Shown: positions 1-9,992 of the stretch, piece by piece
How the letters are laid out: the number at the start of each line of letters is the position of its first letter
How positions within the stretch are numbered: position 1 is the first letter of the stretch
DNA from: Sinorhizobium kostiense
Lineage (GTDB): Bacteria; Pseudomonadota; Alphaproteobacteria; Rhizobiales; Rhizobiaceae
Length of the DNA: 64,000 bases
Assembly (NCBI RefSeq): GCF_017874595.1
Contig: NZ_JAGILA010000001.1
Coordinates: 248,001-312,000 of the forward strand
Direction: 5' to 3'
Program-made: the position numbers and the translations under genes
The notes under the pieces: model-generated
Databases searched by the model: none
What the model was told of the DNA's origin: nothing
What the model saw: only the letters and a program-made list of their open reading frames with translations

Positions 1-1715
1 GTGATCTCCGCGTCCTTGAGCGAAGGCGGCTCGGAAAGGATGATCGCGCGGCTGATGCGCCGGCCCGATCCGGTTGCCGCTCTGGCCATTTCGCGCAGCC
101 GCGTCTCGATCCCGGCTTGCAGCGCCGCATTGATCACGGCGCCATCCGAACTGTTGATGCCATGCAGCTGATCGGGGCGCGGAAAGATAAAGAGACCGAT
201 CGCATCGCGGTCGTGACCGCAGACGACGACGTCCTGCACCAGCCCCCGCAGGCCTTCCAGAGCTTCCAGCCGCAGCTTGCCGGCCTGGACCCAGGTGCCC
301 GTCTGGAGCTTGAAATCCTCCGAAACGCGGCCGTCGAAGGTGAGGCCGCACCCGGGATCGTCGCCACTGACGAAGCGGACGGCGTCGCCCGTCCGCAGAA
401 AGCCCTCCTCGTCGAAGACCTCCGCGGTCTTGGCCGGATCGCCGAAATATCCCGGCATGATGTTCGGCCCCTTTACGCGCAGCTCGCAGCGCATATCGCC
501 ATCGGGGATCAGCTTGACCTCGGTTCCGGGCAGCGGCACGCCGATGACGCCCGAACGCCCGATGGGCTCATGTACCATGATGGTGGCCGGCGCCGTTTCG
601 GTCATGCCCCAGCTCGATATCATCAGCGGGATGCGCCCGCTAACCTCCTTTGCCATTGTCTCGAGGCGCGTCCAGACGTCCTGCGGCAGCGACGCGCCGG
701 CATAGAAGATCATGTCGAGATCGCGGAAATAGGCCTCGCGAAGGGCATCGTTCGTTTCCATTTCGCGCACCAGCATCGAGAAGCCGGCCGGCACGTTGAA
801 AGACAGCGTTCCGGGTCTTGCAATGATGTTTCGTACCGTTTCCTCGAACAGCGCCTTGGTCGGCTTGCCGTTGTCGATGCTCAGCGTTCCGCCATGCGCC
901 AGCATCATGTTGACGTTGTGCGAGCCGCCGAAGACATGGTTCCATGGCAGCCAGTCGCAGATGCGCGGCGGCCGCTCCTTGAGAAAGGGCAGCACCGAGG
1001 CGAGCTGCGACTGGTTCGCGCACAACATGCGCTGGGTGGTCAATACCCCCTTCGGATCGGATGAAGACCCGGAGGTGAAGAGTATCTTGGCAACCGTATC
1101 CGGACCGACCATGGCAAGGCGACCGCCTATATCGGCCGACGCGTCCCCTTCGAGCAACTCCGCGAAGGCGGTCACGGGCCGGGAGGCGCCCTCGGTCCTG
1201 GTCGCGACGATCTCGATCCCGTCGAACTGCGGCAGGGCCAGCGCGCCGGCATGGCGCCCCGCATCGTCGGCAAAGACGAGCCTCGGCCGGACCTTCTCGA
1301 TAACGTAGACGAGCCGCGCATGGGCCTCGGGGATAAGCGAATATTGTTCGGCGAGCGGCACCGTCGGCACGCCGGCGTATTGCGCAGAGAGAGAAAGCAA
1401 CGCGTGATCGATGGAGTTGCCGGAAAGGATCGCGATCGGCGTGTCCTGTCCGAGACCGCGTGCGATGAGCGCGGCGGCAATGGCGCGCACATGCCCGAGT
1501 GCTTCGGCATAGGTGACCTCGCGCCAGCCTTCGCCGGCACGCTCGGACAGAAACACCCGGTCGGGCGCCTGTTCGGCCCAACGGTGCAGCCAGTCGGGGG
1601 TACGCCTTGCGACCGGATCGCGCGGCACGTTCGAGGTCAGGAGCAGATGCCCGGCCAGCTGCTGCATGGAAACGGAATGCGGGACAATCCGCAGGCGGGT
1701 CGTCGCGTCTATCAT
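1..1715 (-). CDS. fcs: Feruloyl/4-coumaroyl-CoA ligase (AMP-forming), C-terminus beyond window
   Basis: Reading leftward, 571 codons are visible before the window edge. The family is about 610-625 residues, so only the last few dozen are missing. The adenylation signature ILFTSGSSSDPKG is present (around 1040-1085), as are a later SSWGMTE motif and a GYFGD-type motif near the hinge, all typical of ANL-superfamily acyl-CoA ligases. The sequence as a whole resembles feruloyl-CoA synthases rather than short-chain ligases. The enzyme would adenylate a hydroxycinnamate and transfer it to CoA in the cytoplasm. Its ATG overlaps the TGA of the upstream marR gene (ATGA), implying translational coupling as last gene of the SDR-ech-TRAP-marR operon. 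Exact substrate (ferulate, p-coumarate, caffeate) is inferred from context only. Confidence 0.85.
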   Translation of the reverse strand, partial: MIDATTRLRIVPHSVSMQQLAGHLLLTSNVPRDPVARRTPDWLHRWAEQAPDRVFLSERAGEGWREVTYAEALGHVRAIAAALIARGLGQDTPIAILSGNSIDHALLSLSAQYAGVPTVPLAEQYSLIPEAHARLVYVIEKVRPRLVFADDAGRHAGALALPQFDGIEIVATRTEGASRPVTAFAELLEGDASADIGGRLAMVGPDTVAKILFTSGSSSDPKGVLTTQRMLCANQSQLASVLPFLKERPPRICDWLPWNHVFGGSHNVNMMLAHGGTLSIDNGKPTKALFEETVRNIIARPGTLSFNVPAGFSMLVREMETNDALREAYFRDLDMIFYAGASLPQDVWTRLETMAKEVSGRIPLMISSWGMTETAPATIMVHEPIGRSGVIGVPLPGTEVKLIPDGDMRCELRVKGPNIMPGYFGDPAKTAEVFDEEGFLRTGDAVRFVSGDDPGCGLTFDGRVSEDFKLQTGTWVQAGKLRLEALEGLRGLVQDVVVCGHDRDAIGLFIFPRPDQLHGINSSDGAVINAALQAGIETRLREMARAATGSGRRISRAIILSEPPSLKDAEI

Positions 1716-2170
1716 TGCTTTTCCCCCCGTCGACGCCGCGCCCCGCTGCGGGCGGCGCGGTCAAGCAAGCCCCGGAGGACGCGCAGTTCCTCGGGAGCGA
1801 GATCGGCAAACAGCGCGGCCTCGTGCGCCTGGACGGCCGATTCCGCCCGTTGCCACAGCTTCCGCCCTTCCGGCGTGACCTGCAGCGCATAGGCGCGGCG
1901 GTCCGACTCGACCGGCATGCGTTCCACGGCGCCCATCCCCTCCAGCTCGTCCACGACGAGCACGACGCCGGAACGCTTGATATTCAGGACCTGCGAAAGC
2001 TGGGTCTGCGAGATACCGGGGCTCGCCATGATGACCGCAAGCGCCGAGAACGTGCCGACCCGCAGGCCCAGCGTTGCAAGCGTCTCACTCACGTCCTCCT
2101 GGACCGGAATGAAAGCCCGCTTCATGTTGTAGCCGACGAACTGGCGCAGCAGCCTGTCGTCCGGCTCCAC
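1712..2170 (-). CDS. MarR-family regulator embedded in the hydroxycinnamate operon
   Basis: The 152-residue protein has a MarR winged helix: a GISQTQLSQVLNIKRSG recognition region and a DRRAYALQVTPEGR wing. MarR proteins such as CouR, FerC and HcaR repress hydroxycinnamate catabolic genes and are released by the acyl-CoA thioester, so that role is likely here. It lies between dctM and fcs and probably represses its own operon at the inverted repeat 6769-6801. Start choice is uncertain. The GTG at 2170 has no convincing ribosome site, whereas a strong GAGGAGGT (2223-2216) stands 6 nt before an in-frame ATT at 2209, which would add 13 residues. Confidence 0.87.
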   Translation of the reverse strand: MEPDDRLLRQFVGYNMKRAFIPVQEDVSETLATLGLRVGTFSALAVIMASPGISQTQLSQVLNIKRSGVVLVVDELEGMGAVERMPVESDRRAYALQVTPEGRKLWQRAESAVQAHEAALFADLAPEELRVLRGLLDRAARSGARRRRGEKQ

Positions 2171-2221
2171 GGCATCCGTGACTGGATCGGAATGGGCGGT
2201 CGCAGAAATGGTCGGACCTCC

Positions 2222-3544
2222 TCAGTTCGCGACGATATCGACCAGCCAGTAGCTCAGGGCCGGAAAGCTGATGATGACGGCAATGCGGGTGAATTCGGCA
2301 ATGATGAACGGCAGCGTGCCTCGGAAGATCTCGATCATGGGAATATCCTTGGCGAGAGCCGAGATGACGAAGAGGTTCATGCCCACCGGCGGGGTGATTA
2401 GGCCCATTTCGACGACGATGAGCGAGATGATGCCGAACCACATTGCCAGCTGCTCGGGGGTGAGGCCGAAATCGAGCGCCATGATCGTCGGGAAGAAGAC
2501 GGGCACGGTCAACAGGATCATAGACAGGCTGTCCATCAGGCAGCCCATGACGAGGTAGAAGACCACCATCGAGAGCAGGATCAGCATCGGTGGAATGCCC
2601 GAGCCGGCAAAGAACTCCGCCACCTCGACCGGCATGCGGCTGAGCGCCAGCGCCACGTTGAACAGATCGGCCCCGAAGACGATCGCAAAGATCATCGCGG
2701 TCGATCCGGCGGTGTCGACGAGGCTGTCGATGACCTTCCGGCGGGTGAGCTTGCCCTTGAGGTGCCCGAGGATCAGGGTCAGCACCACGCCGATCGCCGC
2801 GCCTTGGGCCGGGGTGAAGAAGCCGCCATAGATGCCGCCGAGGACGATCACGAAGATCAGGACCACGTGCCAGATGTCGCGCAGCGAGCGGAGGCGCTGA
2901 CGCAAGTCCGCGCGTTCACTGGTCGGCCCCTCATCGGGATAGAGCCGCACATAGACCGAAATGGCGAGGATGAAGCCGATGACGGCCAATATGCCGGGAA
3001 TGGTTGCGGCGAGGAACAGCTTGACGATGTTCTGCTCGGTCAGCAGGGCATAGATGATCAGCACCACCGAGGGTGGGATGAGGATGCCGAGCGTTCCCCC
3101 CGCCGCAAGCGCGCCGGAGGAAAGTGCGCTGGAAAAGCCGTGCTTGCGCATCTCCGGCATGGCCACGCGGGTCATGGTCGAGGCGGTTGCGAGCGACGAG
3201 CCCGAGATCGAGCCGAATAGCGCGCAGCCGGCGACCGCCGCCATCGCAAGACCTCCTTGCAGATGCCCGATCCAGGCCCGCGCCGCGGCAAAGATCGATG
3301 CGGAGATGCCGGAATTCGTCGCCAGATGTCCCATCAGGATGAAGAGCGGGACGACGGCGAAGTCGTAGGACATGAATTTGTCCACCCAGGCCGTATTCAG
3401 ATAGGCCATCAGCCCCGCTGCCGAGCTCAACTGGACGTAGCCCACTGCGCCCACCAGCCCCATGGCGAGGGCGATCGGCATGCGAATGAAGATCAGAACA
3501 AACAGCGCGACGACCAGGATGATCGCGATTGCAAAAGGCGTCAT
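2222..3544 (-). CDS. dctM: TRAP transporter large membrane subunit (DctM)
   Basis: 440 residues, almost entirely hydrophobic, with roughly a dozen membrane segments, matching the usual 425-445 residue DctM family. Characteristic stretches are FIRMPIALAMGL near the N-terminus, GTLGILIPPS in the middle and EMGLITPPVGMN near the C-terminus. It forms the Na+- or H+-coupled channel of a tripartite solute importer in the inner membrane. The chosen ATG at 3544 overlaps the dctQ stop (ATGA) and has AGGGA eight bases upstream; a longer reading frame to 3652 would run through dctQ and is rejected. Context indicates import of an aromatic carboxylate such as p-coumarate or ferulate, as with the TarPQM system of Rhodopseudomonas palustris. 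Confidence 0.93.
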   Translation of the reverse strand: MTPFAIAIILVVALFVLIFIRMPIALAMGLVGAVGYVQLSSAAGLMAYLNTAWVDKFMSYDFAVVPLFILMGHLATNSGISASIFAAARAWIGHLQGGLAMAAVAGCALFGSISGSSLATASTMTRVAMPEMRKHGFSSALSSGALAAGGTLGILIPPSVVLIIYALLTEQNIVKLFLAATIPGILAVIGFILAISVYVRLYPDEGPTSERADLRQRLRSLRDIWHVVLIFVIVLGGIYGGFFTPAQGAAIGVVLTLILGHLKGKLTRRKVIDSLVDTAGSTAMIFAIVFGADLFNVALALSRMPVEVAEFFAGSGIPPMLILLSMVVFYLVMGCLMDSLSMILLTVPVFFPTIMALDFGLTPEQLAMWFGIISLIVVEMGLITPPVGMNLFVISALAKDIPMIEIFRGTLPFIIAEFTRIAVIISFPALSYWLVDIVAN

Positions 3545-4083
3545 GAAGAGGTCCCTATCCGGAAAGTGCGAGGGAACAGCGCAGCAAATCCCTGCAGGGC
3601 AGCAACGACCGCCGACAGCCCGGTGCCCAGGACCGCCGGAATGTAGACCCACCAGATCGGGGCGCTGAGGAGCATGGTCCGGTCACCATAGCCACGCACT
3701 TCGACCAGGCCTTCAAAGAGCCGCCAGCACAGGAAGGCCCAGGCCAGCGCGAAGACGAGCGTCCAGATCGCGTCGATGGTGCGGTTGGTCGCGCCCGGCA
3801 ACCAGTTGGTGAACACGTCGACCATGACGTGTCCCTTCACCAGTTGGCACAGCGGCAGAAACAACGAGGCGCAGGCTGCGCAGGAGAGTTCCACCAGTTC
3901 GAACTCACCGCGGATGGCACCAAGGCCAAAGGTGGCGCTGGCAACCGACAGGGTCACCATCAAGGCGGCGCCGAGAACGACCAGCCCGCCGAGACCGGCC
4001 AGTGCCGTACAGGAGACATGGAGCAGCGGAAACAGGAGGGAGTCTCCCCCCTGCTCGCCCCCGGTGGGAAGGCGTTCAGCCAT
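3541..4083 (-). CDS. dctQ: TRAP transporter small membrane subunit (DctQ)
   Basis: 180 residues with four predicted membrane helices: about 25-55, 70-90, 105-125 and 145-165. Length and topology fit the DctQ family, which pairs with DctM in the inner membrane. A ribosome site GAGGGCTGACC precedes the ATG. The stop overlaps the dctM start, and only 2 nt separate it from the upstream dctP, so the three subunits are made from one transcript. The family is poorly conserved in sequence; assignment rests largely on size, helices and its position between dctP and dctM. Confidence 0.9.
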   Translation of the reverse strand: MAERLPTGGEQGGDSLLFPLLHVSCTALAGLGGLVVLGAALMVTLSVASATFGLGAIRGEFELVELSCAACASLFLPLCQLVKGHVMVDVFTNWLPGATNRTIDAIWTLVFALAWAFLCWRLFEGLVEVRGYGDRTMLLSAPIWWVYIPAVLGTGLSAVVAALQGFAALFPRTFRIGTSS

Positions 4084-4085
4084 GG

Positions 4086-5126
4086 TCAGCCCTCATCGAG
4101 CAGTTCGTTCGCACGGGCCATAATGGCGGCGCCGTCATGGCCGGCATCGTTGAGCTTGGCGATCCAGGCGTCATAGATCGGCGCCGCGGCCTCTCGCCAG
4201 GCTGCAATTTCCTCGGCCGGAATCTCGACGATCTGATTGCCCTGCTTCTCGACCACCGACTTGCCGGAGGCTTCGAATTCATCGAATTGCTTGCCGAGCC
4301 GATGCGACAAGGCCATGCCGGACGCCTTGTCGATGACGCCGCGCAGATCGTCCGAAAGGCTTTCGTATTTGGCCTGGTTCATGACCAGTGCAAAGGTATT
4401 GGCGTAGAGCCCGCGTGCCGCCGGCGCCGGCGCCGCGCTGTAAGAGGTCAGTTCCTGCAGCTTGAAAGCAGGGACGACCTCATAGGGCAGGCAACAACCG
4501 TCGATCACGCCGTTCGAGAGGCCCACCACCATTTCCGTCACCGGGAAGAAGACCACCTCCGCGCCGAGATTGGCCAGGAGGTCGCCGGTAGATTGGTTCG
4601 GCGCCCTGAGCTTCAGGCCCTTCAGATCGGCCTTGCTCCGCACCGGCGCGTTGCGGGTGTGCAGCTTGCCTCCATCATGGGTGTGGAAGGCCAGGACCTT
4701 CATGCCGCGGTATTCGTTCTGGCCGAACTCGTCCATGAGCTTGTGCATGGCCACCGAGGTTTTCTCGGCGTTGGTCACCATGAAGGGATTCGCCATGGTC
4801 TCGGCAACCGGAAACCGGCCGGGCGTATAGACCGGCAGCGTCCAGGCGATGTCGCAGATGCCCTGCCGCGTCTGGTCGGCAAGCTGCGGCGGCTTGCCGC
4901 CAAGCTGCATGGCCGGGAAGATCTGGACCTCGATCGCCCCGTTCGAGGCGGCGGTCAGTTCGGCGGCCCACGGCTCGAAGAACTTCGTCTGCATCGGGGC
5001 GACGCCCGGCAGGAAATGATGCAGCCGAAGGGTCACTTCGGCGGCATGCGCCCGCGTCAGGATTGCGGGCGCGGCCAGTGCCGCCCCGATCGAGGCTAAA
5101 ATCGTCCGTCTCGTAAAGCTGGTCAT
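4086..5126 (-). CDS. dctP: TRAP transporter periplasmic substrate-binding protein (DctP)
   Basis: 346 residues. The N-terminus MTSFTRRTILASIGAALAAP looks like a Tat-type signal (RRTI followed by a hydrophobic core) with cleavage near ALTRAHAAE-like residues about position 27. The mature part has TRAP solute-receptor features: a long central helix region and the conserved Arg that binds the ligand carboxylate, probably in KGLKLRAPNQ. The start at 5126 is supported by GAGGGAGGAATATCG upstream; the longer frame is rejected. It captures the solute in the periplasm and delivers it to DctQM. The hydroxycinnamate assignment is inferred from neighbouring ligase, hydratase and MarR genes. Confidence 0.92.
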   Translation of the reverse strand: MTSFTRRTILASIGAALAAPAILTRAHAAEVTLRLHHFLPGVAPMQTKFFEPWAAELTAASNGAIEVQIFPAMQLGGKPPQLADQTRQGICDIAWTLPVYTPGRFPVAETMANPFMVTNAEKTSVAMHKLMDEFGQNEYRGMKVLAFHTHDGGKLHTRNAPVRSKADLKGLKLRAPNQSTGDLLANLGAEVVFFPVTEMVVGLSNGVIDGCCLPYEVVPAFKLQELTSYSAAPAPAARGLYANTFALVMNQAKYESLSDDLRGVIDKASGMALSHRLGKQFDEFEASGKSVVEKQGNQIVEIPAEEIAAWREAAAPIYDAWIAKLNDAGHDGAAIMARANELLDEG

Positions 5127-5172
5127 CGATATTCCTCCCTCTATCTCGACCTTCCACTCTGTCTGTTGCGAT

Positions 5173-5973
5173 CTACCGGAATTCCGGCTTCCGCTTTTCG
5201 AGGAAGGCCCGCAGGCCTTCCTGCGCATCCGCGCTGGTCTGCGACACGGCGGCCGCCAGGCTTTCGGTAAAGAGCCCGTCGCTACGCGACATGTCGGAGA
5301 TCCGGCTGATCGCCTGGATCATCATGAAATTCGAAAGCTGGGCGTTCTCCGCGATCCTCTGCGCCAGTTCGCGGGCGAGCGTCATCGCCTCGCCCTCACC
5401 CACCACGTAATGGGTGAGGCCCAATGCCAATCCTTCCTCGGCGCCATATTTACGGCCGGTCAGCATCATCTCGCACATCCGGTCGGAGCCGAGAATGCGG
5501 CCGATGCGGACGCTGGCGCCGCCGCCGACATAGATGCCGCGCCGCCCCTCCGGCAGCTGGAAGACGGTGGAGGGCTCGGCAATCCGCACATGCGTCGAGG
5601 CGGCGAGCTCCAGTCCGCCGCCGATGACGGCGCCGAACATGGCCGAAACGACCGGCAGGCCCGAAAACTGAACGAGATCCATCACCCGGTGCCAGTTGCG
5701 CGAATGCCGCATCGTGCCCTCGGCGTCGCGGGCCACATGCTCGCTGAGATCTAGCCCCGAACAGAAGTGCCCCGCCGTGCCGGTCAGGATGACGACGCGG
5801 ACCCCCTCAGGCGGCCTCGCAAGGAACGCGTCGATTGCATCGAGCAGCGAGTCGCACATTGCATTGCGCTTCTCGGGCCGGTTCATGGTCAGGATGGCGA
5901 GCGGGCCATCGATCTCTACGGTCAGGATCTGTGCCGCGTCTTTGGGTGTGACGTGCGCCTGTGACAAAGGCAT
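5173..5973 (-). CDS. Enoyl-CoA hydratase/isomerase (crotonase) family, hydroxycinnamoyl-CoA hydratase candidate
   Basis: 266 residues, standard crotonase length. The oxyanion-hole segments HFCSGLDLSEH and GAVIGGGLELAA are clear, and the two acidic positions of hydratases are represented by the Glu in GGGLE and in LPEGRRG. The likely reaction is addition of water across the side-chain double bond of feruloyl- or coumaroyl-CoA. Whether it also cleaves the product to an aldehyde plus acetyl-CoA (as true Ech does) cannot be told; the partner dehydrogenase and lack of an aldehyde dehydrogenase nearby favour simple hydration followed by beta-oxidation. Three bases separate it from the SDR gene upstream. 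Confidence 0.85.
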   Translation of the reverse strand: MPLSQAHVTPKDAAQILTVEIDGPLAILTMNRPEKRNAMCDSLLDAIDAFLARPPEGVRVVILTGTAGHFCSGLDLSEHVARDAEGTMRHSRNWHRVMDLVQFSGLPVVSAMFGAVIGGGLELAASTHVRIAEPSTVFQLPEGRRGIYVGGGASVRIGRILGSDRMCEMMLTGRKYGAEEGLALGLTHYVVGEGEAMTLARELAQRIAENAQLSNFMMIQAISRISDMSRSDGLFTESLAAAVSQTSADAQEGLRAFLEKRKPEFR

Positions 5974-5976
5974 CTC

Positions 5977-6738
5977 CTATTTGATCGGCATGCGCGCGGC
6001 CGCATCCAGGCGGATCACCGAGCCGTTCAGCATTGGATTTTCGACGATGCATTGCACTAGCCGGGCGAATTCGTTCGCGTCGCCCATCCTTGAAGGAAAC
6101 GGCACCGCCTTGAGGATTTCAGCGCGGACATCGTCGGGCAGACCGGCGCTCATGGAAGTTTCGAAGAGCCCGGGGGCGATGGTCATGACCCGGATGCCGA
6201 AGCGCGCCAGCTCGCGGGAGGCCGGCAGCGTCATCGACGCCACTCCGCCTTTCGAGGCAGAATAGGCGGCCTGCCCAATCTGCCCGTCTTCATAGGCGAT
6301 GGAGGCAGTATTGATGATTACACCCCTTGCACCATCGCCGTCCAGCGGCTCGGCCGCGGCAATTGCCCGCGCCGCAACGCTCATCACGGTGTAGGTGCCT
6401 AGCAGGTTGACCCGCAGCGTGCGCTCGAACGCACCGATGGTAAGGCTGCCGTCACGCGGCAGGATGCGGGCAGCCGTTCCGATGCCGGCGCAGGAGACGA
6501 CGACGCGCGGCACGCCGAGCTTTTCCAAGAGTCGATCGAATGCCGCCTCCACCGCCGCCGCGTCGGACACATCGGCGCCAAGGGCCAATCCGCCGATATC
6601 GGCGGCAACTGCCGCTGCCGCTCCCTCGGTCAGATCGATGCAGGCGACTGTGGCGCCGAGGCTAGCAAGGTGCCGCGCAGTCGCCGCCCCCAGACCGCTG
6701 CCTGCTCCCGTCACTAAAGCCACGTGTCCTTTGATCAT
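5977..6738 (-). CDS. Short-chain dehydrogenase, 3-hydroxyacyl-CoA dehydrogenase type
   Basis: 253 residues with the classical SDR pattern: TGAGSGLGAA cofactor motif at about 10-19, an Asp at the end of beta-2 (CIDLTEG) indicating NAD preference, a catalytic Ser in INTASIAYED and YSASK around residue 150-165. The C-terminal PFPSRMGDANEFARLV and NGSVIRLDAAARM resemble type-2 (HSD17B10-like) 3-hydroxyacyl-CoA dehydrogenases. It would oxidise the hydroxyacyl-CoA made by the downstream hydratase. It is the first gene of the leftward operon and is preceded by GAGGGAGGAAATGCG and by a strong promoter-operator. No thiolase or thioesterase to finish the cycle is visible in the window. Confidence 0.87.
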   Translation of the reverse strand: MIKGHVALVTGAGSGLGAATARHLASLGATVACIDLTEGAAAAVAADIGGLALGADVSDAAAVEAAFDRLLEKLGVPRVVVSCAGIGTAARILPRDGSLTIGAFERTLRVNLLGTYTVMSVAARAIAAAEPLDGDGARGVIINTASIAYEDGQIGQAAYSASKGGVASMTLPASRELARFGIRVMTIAPGLFETSMSAGLPDDVRAEILKAVPFPSRMGDANEFARLVQCIVENPMLNGSVIRLDAAARMPIK

Positions 6739-6758
6739 CGCATTTCCTCCCTCAGCAA

Positions 6759-6801
6759 TTTGTTACGTCGAATTATTGTTATGTCAATGAACAATAATTC
6801 G
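6759..6801 (-). promoter_or_regulatory. Promoter with perfect inverted-repeat operator for the hydroxycinnamate operon
   Basis: On the minus strand TTGACA (6787-6782) is followed after exactly 17 nt by AACAAA (6764-6759), a credible sigma-70 promoter 21 nt upstream of the SDR ATG. It is overlaid by a perfect inverted repeat: CGAATTATTGTT at 6769-6780 and AACAATAATTCG at 6790-6801, with 9 nt between the arms. The -35 box lies in the spacer and right edge of the repeat. AT-rich palindromes of this kind are typical MarR-family operators, so the marR gene in this operon is the obvious candidate ligand. Regulator identity is inference. Confidence 0.7.
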
Positions 6802-6827
6802 CGCGAACAAACTGGGTGGCTTTGCCC

Positions 6828-9041
<2,214 letters not shown>

Positions 9042-9074
9042 CCGCCACTTGGCGCATTGTGACTCTTTGAATCC

Positions 9075-9121
9075 GCGCATCGTGCTTTCCGAAAATCGGG
9101 TCCAACTTTCGAGCCGATGAG
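9075..9121. repeat. Degenerate intergenic palindromic repeat
   Basis: The run starting GCGCATCGTGCTTTCCGAAAATCG resembles the better preserved copy at 59327-59371 (same order GCATCG-TGCTTT-CGAAAA..CG). Here the right arm is decayed (ACTTTCGAGCCGATG). It fills the gap between the convergent pobR and tdk genes. Confidence 0.6.
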
Positions 9122-9703
9122 CTAGCGCATCCGGTCTTCCCAGTGGCGGCGGCAATAGGAGACGTATTTCTCGTTGCCACCGACATCGACCTGTGCGCCT
9201 TCGCGGACCACATTGCCCTCACCGTCCAGGCGCACGACCATCGTTGCCTTGCGGCCGCAGTGGCAGATGGTCCTGACTTCGCGCAACTCGTCGGCGATCG
9301 CGAGCAGCGCCATGGAACCTGGAAAAAGCTTGCCCTGGAAATCCGTCCTCAAGCCATAGGCCATCACGGGAATGGCGAGCCGGTCGGCGACGCGCGCGAG
9401 CTGCCAGACCTGATCCTCCCCGAGGAATTGCGCCTCATCGACGAAGACGCAGGCGATCTCGCCAGAACCGTCGCCGTTCATGCGCTCGACGAGAACGTAG
9501 AGATCATCGTCGCGGTGGAACGGGATCGCCTCCGACGTAAGCCCGATGCGCGAGGCGATGTGTCCAATACCCGCGCGATCGTCGAAAGCCGCGATCAGCA
9601 TCGCGACGCGCATGCCGCGCTCGCGGTAATTGCAGGACGCCTGCAGCAGCAGCGTGCTCTTGCCCGCGTTCATCGTCGCGTAGCTGAAATAGAGTTTGGC
9701 CAT
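9122..9703 (-). CDS. tdk: Thymidine kinase
   Basis: 193 residues, typical of the bacterial type II thymidine kinase. The N-terminus has the P-loop ([10 protein letters not shown], about 8-17), a central FVDEAQFL Walker B/lasso region and a C-terminal zinc-binding pair (CHCGRKA and CRRHW). It phosphorylates thymidine for salvage in the cytoplasm. It stands alone, convergent with pobR and divergent from choX across 289 bases. Confidence 0.95.
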   Translation of the reverse strand: MAKLYFSYATMNAGKSTLLLQASCNYRERGMRVAMLIAAFDDRAGIGHIASRIGLTSEAIPFHRDDDLYVLVERMNGDGSGEIACVFVDEAQFLGEDQVWQLARVADRLAIPVMAYGLRTDFQGKLFPGSMALLAIADELREVRTICHCGRKATMVVRLDGEGNVVREGAQVDVGGNEKYVSYCRRHWEDRMR

Positions 9704-9891
9704 CAGCCCCGTCTCTGGAATCGAATGTCGTTACATGACGAGGCCTGTAATCGATGGCCAGAGCAGGGACGAAGCACCCACAGATTTTTCGCAATGTCTC
9801 TAACCAACCGCCGTTCGCTTTTCGGATAGCTGCCGCGCGTCCTTTTTTACGGTCATTGCGACATTCCGCGTCGCTCCGTGCACCCCCTCCA

Positions 9892-9908
9892 TGTATTGAG
9901 ACAATACA
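9892..9908. promoter_or_regulatory. Inverted repeat upstream of choX, candidate operator
   Basis: TGTATTG (9892-9898) and CAATACA (9902-9908) form perfect 7-base arms around AGA, 85 bases before the choX start. The tdk-choX gap (9704-9992) shows no other strong symmetry. choX is choline-inducible in S. meliloti, so this could be the site of a choline- or osmo-responsive regulator; that link is inference. Confidence 0.4.
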
Positions 9909-9992
9909 CTGCCTTTGGGCATCAAGGCCTTGAATTCGGGTCTCATTGGTGTTTGGCTAAACAAAAGAAATGGAAGCAGGGGAACGATTACA

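Noticed and set aside
640-1890. 416-codon minus-strand frame in another phase of the CoA-ligase gene
   Set aside because: The ligase frame carries the ILFTSGSSSDPKG motif over the same bases and couples to marR; this frame is Arg/Ala-rich noise.
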